Both the position numbers and the translations under genes were made by a program. Below, in pieces: positions 25,882 to 34,220 of a DNA stretch of 64,000 bases (the first letter of the stretch is position 1; every line of letters begins with the position of its first letter). Origin of the DNA: Acetatifactor aquisgranensis (GTDB lineage: Bacteria > Bacillota > Clostridia > Lachnospirales > Lachnospiraceae); assembly GCF_943193215.1 (NCBI RefSeq), contig NZ_CALPDH010000028.1:14461-78460 (forward strand). Direction: 5' to 3'. The notes under the pieces are model-generated. The model saw only the letters and a list, made by a program, of their open reading frames with translations, did not search any database and was not told where the DNA came from.

Positions 25882-25938
25882 ATGAGCGAAAAAGAAATGC
25901 TGCAAAGAAATGCACAAGAAAAGAGTGATTCATTATGA
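25882..25938 (+). CDS. 18-residue leader peptide coupled to MATE gene
   Basis: Small ORF MSEKEMLQRNAQEKSDSL with the best ribosome-binding site of the region (AAAGGAGGGGG, then CAT before ATG). Its TGA stop overlaps the MATE start codon as ATGA. The MATE gene itself has no good Shine-Dalgarno, so ribosomes finishing the leader probably restart there. It is hydrophilic, with no signal peptide or rare-residue run that would suggest classical amino-acid attenuation. It could be a plain coupling device or a stalling leader that senses translation inhibitors. Confidence 0.65.
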   Translation: MSEKEMLQRNAQEKSDSL

Positions 25939-27299
25939 AAAAAGATTTGACACAGGGAAATGTAACCAAAAACATGCTGCTGTTCGCAGGCCCGATGATA
26001 CTGGGGAACCTGCTGCAGCAGTTTTATAATATCGCGGACTCTCTTATCGTAGGCCGCTTCCTGGGCCCGGACGCCCTGGCAGCGGTGGGGTCAGCCTATA
26101 CCCTGATGACCTTTCTGACTTCCATCCTCATCGGCATGTGCATGGGCAGCGGGGCTCTGTTCTCCTATTATTTCGGCCGAAAGGAAGAGGGGCGCATGAA
26201 AAGCTGTATGCAGCAGTCTTTCCTGCTCATCGGCGGGGCCACCGTCGCCCTGAACCTGCTGGTGATGCTGCTTAGCAGGCCTATTCTGCGCCTGCTGCAG
26301 ATTCCGGCGGAGCTGATGGAAATGATGCATACCTATGTATGGATCATCTTCACGGGCCTCATCTTCGTCTTCCTATATAATTACTTCGCCTACCTGCTGC
26401 GGGCCGTGGGCAATTCCGTGGTGCCCCTGTATTTTCTGGGAAGCACAGCCCTGCTGAACATCGTACTGGATCTGCTTTTCGTAATCGTATTCCACTGGGG
26501 GACAGGCGGCGCCGCGGCAGCTACGGTCATCGCCCAGGCCGTGTCCGGCACAGGGCTCATGGCCTATACCTGGATAAAAGAGCCGAACCTCCGCTTCCGC
26601 GGACAGGACGCCCCTGAAGAAAAGACTTCTATGGCCGAGATTCTGCGTTTCTCCTTTTCCTCCTCCATCCAGCAGTCTGTGATGAATTTCGGTATCCTGA
26701 TGATCCAGGGACTGGTGAACAGCTTCGGAACCGTGGTGATGGCGGCTTTCGCCGCCGCCGTGAAAATCGACTCTTTCGCCTACATGCCCGCCCAGGAATT
26801 CGGCAACGCCTTTTCCCTGTTCATCTCCCAGAACCACGGCGCAGGGCGGGCTGACCGGGTGAAAGAGGGCATGAAGAATGCCCTGAAAGTGTCCATGACT
26901 TTCTGCATCGCGGTATCAATCCTAATCTTTCTCTTCGCCCGCTATCTCATGATGCTGTTCATCAGCGCCGCGGAGACGGAAATCATCTCCGTCGGCGTAG
27001 GGTATCTGCAGGTGGAGGGCGCTTTCTACTGCGGCATCGGCGTATTGTTCCTGTTATACGGTTACTACCGGGGCGTAGGCAGGCCTGAGATGTCCCTGGT
27101 CCTCACTGTCATCTCTCTGGGCACCAGAGTGCTGCTGGCCTATCTGCTGGCGCCTGTCCCGGGCATCGGTGTGATCGGCATCTGGGCTGCCATCCCCATC
27201 GGCTGGCTCCTGGCGGACATGGCGGGAATCCTTTATCTGCGAAAACCTGAAAAGGCCAGTAAGACCGGACCAAAAGCCGGATCTGACGGCGGACGGTAA
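25935..27299 (+). CDS. MATE-family multidrug efflux transporter
   Basis: 454 residues, 12 predicted helices, the usual length. It starts with the MATE hallmark MLLFAGPMILGNLLQQFYNIADSLIVGRFLG, here seen as PMILGNLLQQFYNIADSLIV; the second half repeats the fold (SSSIQQSVMNFGILMIQGL, AAVKIDSFAYMPAQEFGNAF, GYYRGVGRP). Exchanges Na+ or H+ for cationic drugs or metabolites across the membrane. Translationally coupled to the 18-codon leader ORF upstream; followed by a terminator. Confidence 0.95.
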   Translation: MKKDLTQGNVTKNMLLFAGPMILGNLLQQFYNIADSLIVGRFLGPDALAAVGSAYTLMTFLTSILIGMCMGSGALFSYYFGRKEEGRMKSCMQQSFLLIGGATVALNLLVMLLSRPILRLLQIPAELMEMMHTYVWIIFTGLIFVFLYNYFAYLLRAVGNSVVPLYFLGSTALLNIVLDLLFVIVFHWGTGGAAAATVIAQAVSGTGLMAYTWIKEPNLRFRGQDAPEEKTSMAEILRFSFSSSIQQSVMNFGILMIQGLVNSFGTVVMAAFAAAVKIDSFAYMPAQEFGNAFSLFISQNHGAGRADRVKEGMKNALKVSMTFCIAVSILIFLFARYLMMLFISAAETEIISVGVGYLQVEGAFYCGIGVLFLLYGYYRGVGRPEMSLVLTVISLGTRVLLAYLLAPVPGIGVIGIWAAIPIGWLLADMAGILYLRKPEKASKTGPKAGSDGGR

Positions 27300-27330
27300 A
27301 AAGGACAGCCATGGGGTGACTGTCCTTTTT
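27299..27330 (+). terminator. Rho-independent terminator after the MATE gene
   Basis: Stem AAGGACAG (27301-27308) pairing with CTGTCCTT, with T5 at the end, directly after the MATE stop codon. Confidence 0.85.
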
Positions 27331-27483
27331 AGAGAAGGTATTTCTTATGGGGTATAGCAAAAAACTATATAATGTATTGGGGGTTACAAGTATTATAATA
27401 CCATCTGACCCGCCTTTTGCCAATTTCCAAAACCAACAAACTTGACAAAGAATAAGTTCTTTTTTTGTCTATTTTGTATAGGC

Positions 27484-29310
27484 TCATATCTCTGCCGCTT
27501 CTCCCTCTGAGAAGAGCGCCTCGAATTCCTCTCTGCCTATCCTTTCCTTTTCCAACAGCAGGTTCGCGCAGCTGTGGAGCACGGATTCTTTTGCCAGGAT
27601 GATTTCCTTCGCTCTTGTATAGCACTCATCGATGATGGATTTCACTTCCCTGTCGATTTCTCCGGAAATCGCCTCACTGTGGGCCTTTGCATGCGCCAGG
27701 TCCCGGCCGATGAACACTTCATCATCATCGTCGTCATAGCAGACGATACCGATATTATCCGACATGCCGTATCTTGTCACCATACTCCTGGCCACCTTTG
27801 TCGCTCTCTTGATGTCATTGGAAGCCCCTGTGGTGATATCCTGGAAGATAAGCTCCTCTGCGATACGGCCGCCCAGGCAGACCATGATATACTGCAGCAT
27901 CTGCCCCTTGCTCTGGCTCATCTCATCCTTTTCCGGCAGGGGCATGGTATAACCGCCCACGCCTGTGCCTGTAGGAATGACAGACACTGCGTATACAGGC
28001 CCTACATCCGGAAGCACATGGAACAGGATGGCATGCCCCGCCTCATGGTAAGCCGTCAGGCGCTTTTCCTTATCGGACACCACGCGGCTCTTCTTCTCCG
28101 TGCCCATGGCCGCTTTGACAAAGGCCTTTTTCACATCCTCCTCGGCCACGAATCCCCTGCCTTTTTTCGCGGCATTGATAGCCGCCTCATTCATCAGGTT
28201 CTCCAGATCCGCGCCGGTGAAACCCGCCGTAGTCTGGGCCAATTGCCTCAAATCCACATCCTCCGCGAGAGGCTTATTCTTGGAATGCACTTTCAGGATA
28301 TCTTCCCTGCCGCTGACATCCGGCCTGCCCACGGCCACTTTCCTGTCAAAACGCCCGGGACGCAGGATTGCGGGATCTAAGATATCCACCCGGTTGGTAG
28401 CCGCCATGACGATGATGCCCTCGTTGACTCCAAAGCCGTCCATCTCCACCAGCAGCTGGTTCAGGGTCTGCTCCCTCTCATCGTGGCCGCCGCCCATGCC
28501 GGTGCCCCGCCTTCTGGCCACTGCGTCGATTTCATCAATGAACACGATACAGGGCGCGTTCTTCTTGGCCTCCTCGAACAAGTCCCTGACACGGGAGGCG
28601 CCTACGCCCACGAACATTTCCACGAAATCGGAGCCGGAAATACTGAAGAACGGCACCCCTGCCTCTCCGGCCACCGCCTTTGCAAGCAAGGTCTTACCGG
28701 TTCCGGGAGGGCCCTCCAGCAGCACTCCCTTGGGAATCCTGGCACCCACCTTGATGTATTTCCCGGGATCCCTGAGGAAATCCACGATTTCCTCCAGTTC
28801 CTCTTTCTCCTCCCTGAGGCCCGCCACCTGCTCAAAGGTGATGTTCTTGTCGCCCATGGACAGTTTGGCCCGGCTCTTGCCGAAGTTCATCATCTTGCCG
28901 TTGCCGCCTGCGGCATTCTGGGCGTTAATCATCATGAACAGGAAAATGCCCACCGCCAGCACAATCAGCATGGGGACCAGGGTGGTCAGCACCCAGCCCT
29001 CCCTGGGCACGTCTTTCACCACCGGATCGAAGCCGTGTTTCCGAACTAACGCCTCTGCCTCTCCGATATCCGTCACATACAGTTTCCGGTCCACACCGCC
29101 CGTAAGTTCCACGTCCAGATATCCTGTGGGCACCTCGCTATTGGGCCTGACCACCACTTCCGTGACCTTGCCCGCCTCCATGTCAGCGATGAATTGCTCC
29201 CTTGTATATTCCTCATCCGCACCGTTCAGCGAAGTCAGCAGCGCCACCCCCATCAGCAGCAGGATGATGAATAGAAAATATGAATTGAATCCTCGATTGT
29301 TCTGCCTCAA
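27484..29310 (-). CDS. ftsH: ATP-dependent zinc metalloprotease FtsH
   Basis: 608 residues. Membrane helices at about 9-28 and 107-128 flank a small external domain; AAA+ domain with Walker A GPPGTGKT (200-207), Walker B VFIDEID, second region of homology NRVDILDPAILRPGRFDR; zinc protease motif HEAGH (422-426). Hexameric protease for membrane and regulatory proteins. The start codon is TTG, supported by AGGAGG 8 nt upstream. Conserved position downstream of hpt and tilS, as in Bacillus. Confidence 0.97.
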   Translation of the reverse strand: MRQNNRGFNSYFLFIILLLMGVALLTSLNGADEEYTREQFIADMEAGKVTEVVVRPNSEVPTGYLDVELTGGVDRKLYVTDIGEAEALVRKHGFDPVVKDVPREGWVLTTLVPMLIVLAVGIFLFMMINAQNAAGGNGKMMNFGKSRAKLSMGDKNITFEQVAGLREEKEELEEIVDFLRDPGKYIKVGARIPKGVLLEGPPGTGKTLLAKAVAGEAGVPFFSISGSDFVEMFVGVGASRVRDLFEEAKKNAPCIVFIDEIDAVARRRGTGMGGGHDEREQTLNQLLVEMDGFGVNEGIIVMAATNRVDILDPAILRPGRFDRKVAVGRPDVSGREDILKVHSKNKPLAEDVDLRQLAQTTAGFTGADLENLMNEAAINAAKKGRGFVAEEDVKKAFVKAAMGTEKKSRVVSDKEKRLTAYHEAGHAILFHVLPDVGPVYAVSVIPTGTGVGGYTMPLPEKDEMSQSKGQMLQYIMVCLGGRIAEELIFQDITTGASNDIKRATKVARSMVTRYGMSDNIGIVCYDDDDDEVFIGRDLAHAKAHSEAISGEIDREVKSIIDECYTRAKEIILAKESVLHSCANLLLEKERIGREEFEALFSEGEAAEI

Positions 29311-29359
29311 CTTGCAAGCCTCCTATTTATTCCACTCTTCCAGACAGCCGTATCCCGGG

Positions 29360-29469
29360 CGAATGCCCGCACCTGGGCATTCGTCCGTGTGAAATCGGCC
29401 TGCAGCGCGAACTTGTTCGCGTGCGAGCCTAGAAGTTCTAAGCCTGTGTACTTTACAGGCCTGGAACTT
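29360..29469. repeat. Cluster of three hairpins between hpt and ftsH
   Basis: The 163-bp hpt-ftsH gap holds three successive inverted repeats: 9-bp arms at 29360-29368 and 29375-29383, 7-bp CGCGAAC arms at 29406-29412 and 29415-29421, and 15-bp arms with two mismatches at 29433-29447 and 29455-29469. The outer one is followed by a T-run only on the plus strand, opposite to the genes, so simple termination of hpt is not obvious. May modulate ftsH expression or RNA stability. Confidence 0.55.
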
Positions 29470-29473
29470 TTTC

Positions 29474-29995
29474 TCACACTTCTACCACACCTATATAGGG
29501 AAGATTACGGTATCTCTGGTCATAGTCCAGGCCGTAGCCCACCACGAACTCATCTGGAATCTGAAATCCTGTATAATCCACGTCCACATCCACCACACGC
29601 CTCTCCGGCTTGTCAAGCAGCGTGCACAGACGCAGGGATTTCGGCCCTCTGTTCCGGAGCATCTCCAGCAGATAGCTCAGGGTTCTTCCGCTGTCCACGA
29701 TGTCCTCCACCACCAGCACATCCTTGTCCTTAATCGCCTCGTCCAGATCCTTTACGATTTTTACCACGCCTTTGGACTCCGTGCCTCCTCCATAGCTGGA
29801 CACCGCCATGAAATCCAGCGACACCGGCACCGTGATCCGCTTCGCCAGCTCGCACAGGAAGAAGCTCCCGCCTTTCAATACGCAGATCAAATGCACCTGC
29901 TTTCCCTCATAGTCCCTGCTGATCTGTTCCCCCATGGCCTGAATCCTTGCATCCACTTCTTCTTCCGGCAAAAGTACCCTAATGTGCTCCGACAT
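29474..29995 (-). CDS. hpt: Hypoxanthine phosphoribosyltransferase
   Basis: 173 residues, usual length. Purine salvage: hypoxanthine or guanine plus PRPP gives IMP or GMP. The PRPP-binding loop VVEDIVDSGRT is at 95-105, the flexible-loop Ser-Tyr in FMAVSSYGGG and the base-binding KPERRVVDVDVDYTGF near the end. It overlaps the tilS 3' end by 17 nt; its ribosome-binding site GAGGAGAAAG lies within tilS. The tilS-hpt-ftsH order is conserved in Firmicutes. Confidence 0.95.
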   Translation of the reverse strand: MSEHIRVLLPEEEVDARIQAMGEQISRDYEGKQVHLICVLKGGSFFLCELAKRITVPVSLDFMAVSSYGGGTESKGVVKIVKDLDEAIKDKDVLVVEDIVDSGRTLSYLLEMLRNRGPKSLRLCTLLDKPERRVVDVDVDYTGFQIPDEFVVGYGLDYDQRYRNLPYIGVVEV

Positions 29996-31625
29996 CTTTC
30001 TCCTCCGTTCCGCTTCCCTGCTTTTTCAGTAGTCTCACCTGCAAAACGCGCTCTGTGTCTCCGCTTACCTTGAAATCCTCGCTGATACGCCACCCTACCA
30101 GCCACAGGATATGATTCCCAAAAGCCACCAAGCGTATCCCGTCCCGAAGCCGTCTCGGTATCTTTTCCCCGATCATGTAATCTTTCAGGGATTTGTGTAC
30201 GGTCTTTCCTTTCCCGTCGGCTATGGTGAGGAAATCCCCCCGGCCCCTGGTACGGATGACTGCGCGTTCTTCCATTTTATCATAGTCGAACCATTTCGTA
30301 TACCGATTTTGGGGAAGTTCTGCGGTATTTTTTATAAAAAAGGCGGAAAATTCCATTTTTCCCAACTCCCCCAAATCATAGAGGGCGGGCTTCTGAAAAA
30401 GTTCTTCCGACAGGGGCACCTCCACCGGCTGCCAGAGCTCCGCCCCATCCATCTGCGTCATCCCGCCTAATGCCCCGGTCTGCTCCCGGTCTTTTGCGCA
30501 CTCCAATATTACCAGGCCATACTGCCGCCTGGCCGTGATGCCGAAAGGCAGGCTGATGCTCCTGTTGCCTTTTTTCCCAAACAGGGACAGCACATCGCGG
30601 ACATGCACCGCGGAGATATCCTTTCCCGTAGGCGACAGCCGCTTTAGCAGCTCCAGCAGCATGCGCCCCTGCAGGATTCTGCGGAAACCCAGAAATGCCC
30701 CTGCATCTATCTGATACCGCATGGCATTCCGATTGCGGGTGCCTGCGCCCGCCGCCGACTGCGAATCGCTTACTCCGGGCGCAGCCTTCGCCCCCTCAGG
30801 CAGCGCCCATGCCTCTGCAGGCACTGCGCTTGTCCCTCCGGACACTGTGAATGCCTCTGCAGGCACCGTGCACCGCAGCAGCGCCTCCTCTGTCTGCTCC
30901 CGCAGATATTCCTCCGCCTCCTGCAGCTGCCCCGCCGTCCGGAGCATATGCCCCACAGCGCCTGCCACCTCCTGCTCCGCATAGGGCAGGATATGATGGC
31001 GGATGCGGTTCCTGCTGTAATCGTCCTTTTCATTGGTGCTGTCCATGCGCCACGGAATTCCCCGCTCCCGCAGATAAGCCTCCACCTCCTGCCGCTCCAG
31101 ACACAGGATGGGCCGCAGGACGCTGATGCCGTCCCCATCCGCCCGCAGAGGCGCAATGCCGCTGATGCCCCGGATGCCGCTGCCCCGGAACAGGTTGAAC
31201 AGCATGGTTTCCGCGTTGTCGTTGCTGTTGTGCGCCACGGCCACCTTGCGGCCGCCTATGGCCTCCGCCGCCTGCCGGAAAGCCCTGTAGCGGATTCTCC
31301 TGCCGGCATCCTCCTCGGAGCATCCCTCCTCCCGCGCCGTCCTGTGCACATCGCTTTCCGTCAGGAAAAAGGGGATGCCTTTCTCTCTGCACAGCTCTTC
31401 CACATACCCGGCGTCTTCCCCGGCATCCTGCCGCAGTCCATGATTCACATGCACCACCGCCATCGACAGAGGCACCTTTTTCCCATAGGCTGAAAGCAGT
31501 TCCAGCAGGCAGACAGAATCCGCCCCGCCGGATACGCCCGCCACGATTCTGTCCCCCGGCGAAATCATGTTATGTTCCTCTATATAGGCAAATACCTTTT
31601 TTTCCGTTTCTTCTCTGATTCCCAT
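29979..31625 (-). CDS. tilS: tRNA(Ile)-lysidine synthetase
   Basis: 548 residues. Adds lysine to C34 of tRNA-Ile(CAU), changing its reading from AUG to AUA. N-type ATP pyrophosphatase loop SGGADS at 32-37, then HVNHGLR and AHNSNDNAETML, MDSTNEKDDYSRNRIRHHILP, and the C-terminal TilS domain (KWFDYDKME, RGRGDFLTIADGKGKTVHKSLKDYMI within it). An Ala/Gly/Ser-rich insertion of about 45 residues sits near residues 245-290, which explains a length above the usual 460-480. Confidence 0.95.
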   Translation of the reverse strand: MGIREETEKKVFAYIEEHNMISPGDRIVAGVSGGADSVCLLELLSAYGKKVPLSMAVVHVNHGLRQDAGEDAGYVEELCREKGIPFFLTESDVHRTAREEGCSEEDAGRRIRYRAFRQAAEAIGGRKVAVAHNSNDNAETMLFNLFRGSGIRGISGIAPLRADGDGISVLRPILCLERQEVEAYLRERGIPWRMDSTNEKDDYSRNRIRHHILPYAEQEVAGAVGHMLRTAGQLQEAEEYLREQTEEALLRCTVPAEAFTVSGGTSAVPAEAWALPEGAKAAPGVSDSQSAAGAGTRNRNAMRYQIDAGAFLGFRRILQGRMLLELLKRLSPTGKDISAVHVRDVLSLFGKKGNRSISLPFGITARRQYGLVILECAKDREQTGALGGMTQMDGAELWQPVEVPLSEELFQKPALYDLGELGKMEFSAFFIKNTAELPQNRYTKWFDYDKMEERAVIRTRGRGDFLTIADGKGKTVHKSLKDYMIGEKIPRRLRDGIRLVAFGNHILWLVGWRISEDFKVSGDTERVLQVRLLKKQGSGTEEKDVGAH

Positions 31626-31676
31626 GCATCAAATCTTATCCCAAATCAGGAAAAAAGTCAAATGCTGCGCGGATTT

Positions 31677-32852
31677 TCAGGCCTCCCAGACTCCTATCAC
31701 GCCTATGGTCATGTCGTCGCGGATCTTGCCCCCGCTGGCGCAGAGGGCGAGCCGCAGCAGATGTTCCGCGATTTCCCCGGGACTGTGGTCCTGTATTCCG
31801 GCAATCACGCTGCTCATCGTGTTCTCGTATTCCGCCCCGAAAGCATCCACCACACCGTCCGATACCATGATCAGGTAGTCCCCGTCCTGAAGTTTCCTCT
31901 CCACCGGAAGAACCTCCATCTGCCCGAAGATGCCCAGGGGCAGATTCCCCATGGCCACCTGCTCCACCTCCTGATTCCGTTTCAGGAAAGTGGCCGCTCC
32001 GCCCACTTTCCGCAGCTGGCAGCTGCCGCCGTACAGGTCAATGTCGCAGATGTCCAGCGTGGGATGGTTCACATCCTCCCCGGCAGCGAACAGGGCCGTA
32101 TTGACCATGTTGATGGCCGCGTCGATGTCATATCCGGCCTCCAGCATCTTCTCCATCAGATCCAGGACCTGCTCGCTGTCCCGGCCTGCCCTTTCCCCCG
32201 ATCCCGTGCCGTCCGAGAGCATCACTGTCACTCTGCCCTTTCCCGCGTCCACCACAGCATAGTTGTCGCCGGAGACGGTCTCGTCTTCTTTTGTGGCCTT
32301 GGCAAATCCCGTGAGCGCCAGAAATCCCGTCTCCTCCTCCAGCACGAAGCTCTGGGGATCCGTCTCCACCACATAAGGGCTGCCCGCGGCAGGAGCGAGC
32401 CTCCTGTCCAGCAAAACGGAAATCATGTCCGCCGCATCCTCCACGGATATCCTGGAACCCCTGCGGGTACTCATAGTCAGCACCACAGCCTGTCTGCCGT
32501 CCTCTCTGGGCAGATAGTGGGGGGCTTCCACTTGTATCCCCTCCTCCGCCAGAGCCTGGGTCAGCAGGCGTTTCTTTTTGCCCTCCATGGGGCTGAAAGA
32601 GAGCACCTCGCAGGCCGCCTCCGTCATAATCTTTGCCATCTCGTCCAAATGTCCGCTGATTATCTGCCTGCTCTCCCACAGCCTCCTCTGCGTCAGGACC
32701 GCCTCTCTGCCTCCAGACTCCGGCACGAATTCACGGTCATAGCTTCTGGCCAGCTCGTGAAAGCTGTCCGCATAGCTTAAGAGCCTGCGCCTGCACAGAT
32801 CGGATACCTGCGCCGTCTGTAGCTCCTTTTCCTCTCTTTTCCTTCTCATCAT
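31677..32852 (-). CDS. spoIIE: SpoIIE-type PP2C phosphatase without membrane domain
   Basis: 391 residues, matching only the C-terminal half of SpoIIE, the phosphatase that dephosphorylates SpoIIAA to release sigma-F in the forespore. The PP2C core is present: VVDAGKGRVTVMLSDGTGSG with metal-binding Asp residues, LYGGSCQLRKVGGAATFL and LIMVSDGVVDAF. The 10-helix N-terminal region of Bacillus SpoIIE is absent, and an in-frame TGA lies 14 codons upstream of the ATG, so it is not hidden in the frame. Position between divIC and tilS supports orthology. Confidence 0.85.
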   Translation of the reverse strand: MMRRKREEKELQTAQVSDLCRRRLLSYADSFHELARSYDREFVPESGGREAVLTQRRLWESRQIISGHLDEMAKIMTEAACEVLSFSPMEGKKKRLLTQALAEEGIQVEAPHYLPREDGRQAVVLTMSTRRGSRISVEDAADMISVLLDRRLAPAAGSPYVVETDPQSFVLEEETGFLALTGFAKATKEDETVSGDNYAVVDAGKGRVTVMLSDGTGSGERAGRDSEQVLDLMEKMLEAGYDIDAAINMVNTALFAAGEDVNHPTLDICDIDLYGGSCQLRKVGGAATFLKRNQEVEQVAMGNLPLGIFGQMEVLPVERKLQDGDYLIMVSDGVVDAFGAEYENTMSSVIAGIQDHSPGEIAEHLLRLALCASGGKIRDDMTIGVIGVWEA

Positions 32853-32919
32853 GCCAAATCCACACCTTTCTGCTGCCGGCCAAAGCCCCTGTCAGGCTCA
32901 TCGCCCCGCAGCAGAACTT

Positions 32920-32986
32920 ATTATAGAAATTTTTTCCACGGTATTTTGTCAAAAATACGGACCTGCCCCCTTAAAGTTTTGCGACA
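32920..32986 (-). promoter_or_regulatory. Spo0A-type promoter of spoIIE
   Basis: Minus strand: -35 TTGACA (32947-32952) and -10 TATAAT (32920-32925) separated by 21 bp, the over-long spacing known for the sigma-A/Spo0A-activated spoIIE promoter of Bacillus. Candidate 0A boxes, each one mismatch from TGTCGAA: TGTCGCA on the minus strand (32980-32986) and TGTCAAA on the plus strand overlapping the -35 (32947-32953). Arrangement seen directly; regulation by Spo0A~P inferred. Confidence 0.6.
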
Positions 32987-33014
32987 AAAAAAGCGGCAAG
33001 CTTTCGCTCCCCGC
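32986..33014 (-). terminator. Terminator of the yabO-divIC operon
   Basis: Minus-strand hairpin: 9-nt arms with two mismatches (33006-33014 and 32993-33001), GAAA tetraloop, then seven T residues. It separates divIC from spoIIE. Confidence 0.75.
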
Positions 33015-33033
33015 CCATTCCTTTTTGCCGAGC

Positions 33034-33345
33034 CTATTTATCCTGTTTAAAAAGAATCTCATCTTCATAGACCAGGCCGAGCTTCTCTCTGGCCACATCC
33101 TCGATATATCCCTTGGTCTGGACTTCCTTGCCCAGCGCCTCGATTTCAAGGGCGCGGTTCTGCTCCGCCTCTATCTGCTCATCCAGCAGTGCGGCCTCCG
33201 CCCTCTTGACGTCAATTTTATCATGCAGTTCCGCGCTGCGCACCCCCACCAGCACCAGAATCATCACTACCACCAGCGATACCAGGAACATGCTGAAGCG
33301 GTTCTGCTGTCTTTTCCGATATGCGATTCGCCGCCTTCTTGCCAT
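33034..33345 (-). CDS. divIC: Septum formation initiator, DivIC/FtsB family
   Basis: 103 residues: basic N-terminus (MARRRRIAYRKRQQ), one membrane helix (MFLVSLVVVMILVLVGVRS), a coiled coil, and the closing YIEDVAREKLGLVYEDEI motif of DivIC/FtsB. Bitopic divisome protein working with FtsL and DivIB to activate septal wall synthesis. The start MARRRR is chosen for AGGGGG seven nt upstream. It overlaps the yabQ stop region upstream. Confidence 0.9.
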   Translation of the reverse strand: MARRRRIAYRKRQQNRFSMFLVSLVVVMILVLVGVRSAELHDKIDVKRAEAALLDEQIEAEQNRALEIEALGKEVQTKGYIEDVAREKLGLVYEDEILFKQDK

Positions 33346-33359
33346 ATTGCATCCCCCTC

Positions 33360-33845
33360 TCACGCCTTAAGATTCATTTTAAATAATTTCAGGAAATACG
33401 TCAACCTAAATCTGATTCCGCGGCGTATTTTTTTTAACCGCCGCCTGATGCGCCCCCCGGCCCTGTGGACTGCATTCCCTGTCTTCCTGCCAGCAAAGCA
33501 GAAAGGCCTGCACAGCCATTTCAGAATCCTCTTCAATAGCTCCAGAACCTTTCCCAGCAAAAGAGAGGTATATTTCACGAACAGGGGACTGACGATTTTT
33601 TTATAGAAGAACATCCCTGTCAGCGCTCCCAGGACGGCGAACCATCTGAGCGTCCCATTGCTCTCCCGGTACATCAACAGGAATACCTCCGCCCCGCAGT
33701 ACACCCAGAACGCCAGATCCTCCACAGATACAAACAGGCGCGCATGGGGCACCACCCGCCTGAAAATTCGCAGCAGATCGTACACAAAAGTGATGAAGAC
33801 GCCCATGAACAGGGAGTGCATCAAAAATACATTCTCGCTTACCAT
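33360..33845 (-). CDS. yabQ: Spore cortex biosynthesis protein YabQ
   Basis: 161 residues: membrane helices in the first 90 (FLMHSLFMGVFITFVYDLLR, EDLAFWVYCGAEVFLLMY, LRWFAVLGALTGMFFYKKI) match YabQ, a mother-cell membrane protein needed for cortex formation in Bacillus. The last 60 residues are strongly basic. Encoded 4 nt after yabP and before divIC, the conserved order. Confidence 0.9.
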   Translation of the reverse strand: MVSENVFLMHSLFMGVFITFVYDLLRIFRRVVPHARLFVSVEDLAFWVYCGAEVFLLMYRESNGTLRWFAVLGALTGMFFYKKIVSPLFVKYTSLLLGKVLELLKRILKWLCRPFCFAGRKTGNAVHRAGGRIRRRLKKIRRGIRFRLTYFLKLFKMNLKA

Positions 33846-33849
33846 AAGC

Positions 33850-34137
33850 TCACCGGAACAGCCTGGTCAACAGGGATTCAGCTTTCCGGCCGGCGGCACC
33901 CGCATCGGAATAGGTAAGACTGTCGATTCGCCCGTCTATGTCCACCTCGCCTTTTTCCAGGGTCAGCCGGCTGACGTGCAGCTCGTCTCCCTTTATCATC
34001 AGCATTCCCTGCTCTGTCTCCAGAAGAATTTCATGAATATCAAAAGAAAGCACATCGTTCACGCCGCCTATGACGCAGCCCCTCCGATTGGTCATGGCCA
34101 CCTTGTGCATGCGTCCGCTTCCGCTTAAATCTTCCAT
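33850..34137 (-). CDS. yabP: Sporulation protein YabP
   Basis: 95-residue YabP: beta-rich domain with NRRGCVIGGVNDVLSFDIHE, LETEQGMLMIKGDELHVSRL and the KGEVDIDGRIDSLTY ending typical of YabP/YqfC proteins, which are required for spore cortex and coat development. The start MEDLSGSG is chosen because GGGGAGGGG precedes it; the longer frame from 34206 lacks a site. Confidence 0.92.
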   Translation of the reverse strand: MEDLSGSGRMHKVAMTNRRGCVIGGVNDVLSFDIHEILLETEQGMLMIKGDELHVSRLTLEKGEVDIDGRIDSLTYSDAGAAGRKAESLLTRLFR

Positions 34138-34220
34138 ACGCCAACCCCTCCCCACAGAACCTGAATCCTGTTTTCTGTCATCTGAATACAGTATATGAGG
34201 GAGCATGGCAGGATAGAACC

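Noticed and set aside
27331..27483. Possible promoter boxes in the MATE-ftsH gap
   Set aside because: TTGGCA and TATTAT lie at 17 bp on the minus strand but downstream of ftsH with no gene to drive before the MATE gene; treated as chance in AT-rich DNA.
32737..32952. 71-codon minus-strand frame upstream of spoIIE
   Set aside because: It overlaps the spoIIE start in another frame, covers the promoter, has no ribosome-binding site and resembles nothing.
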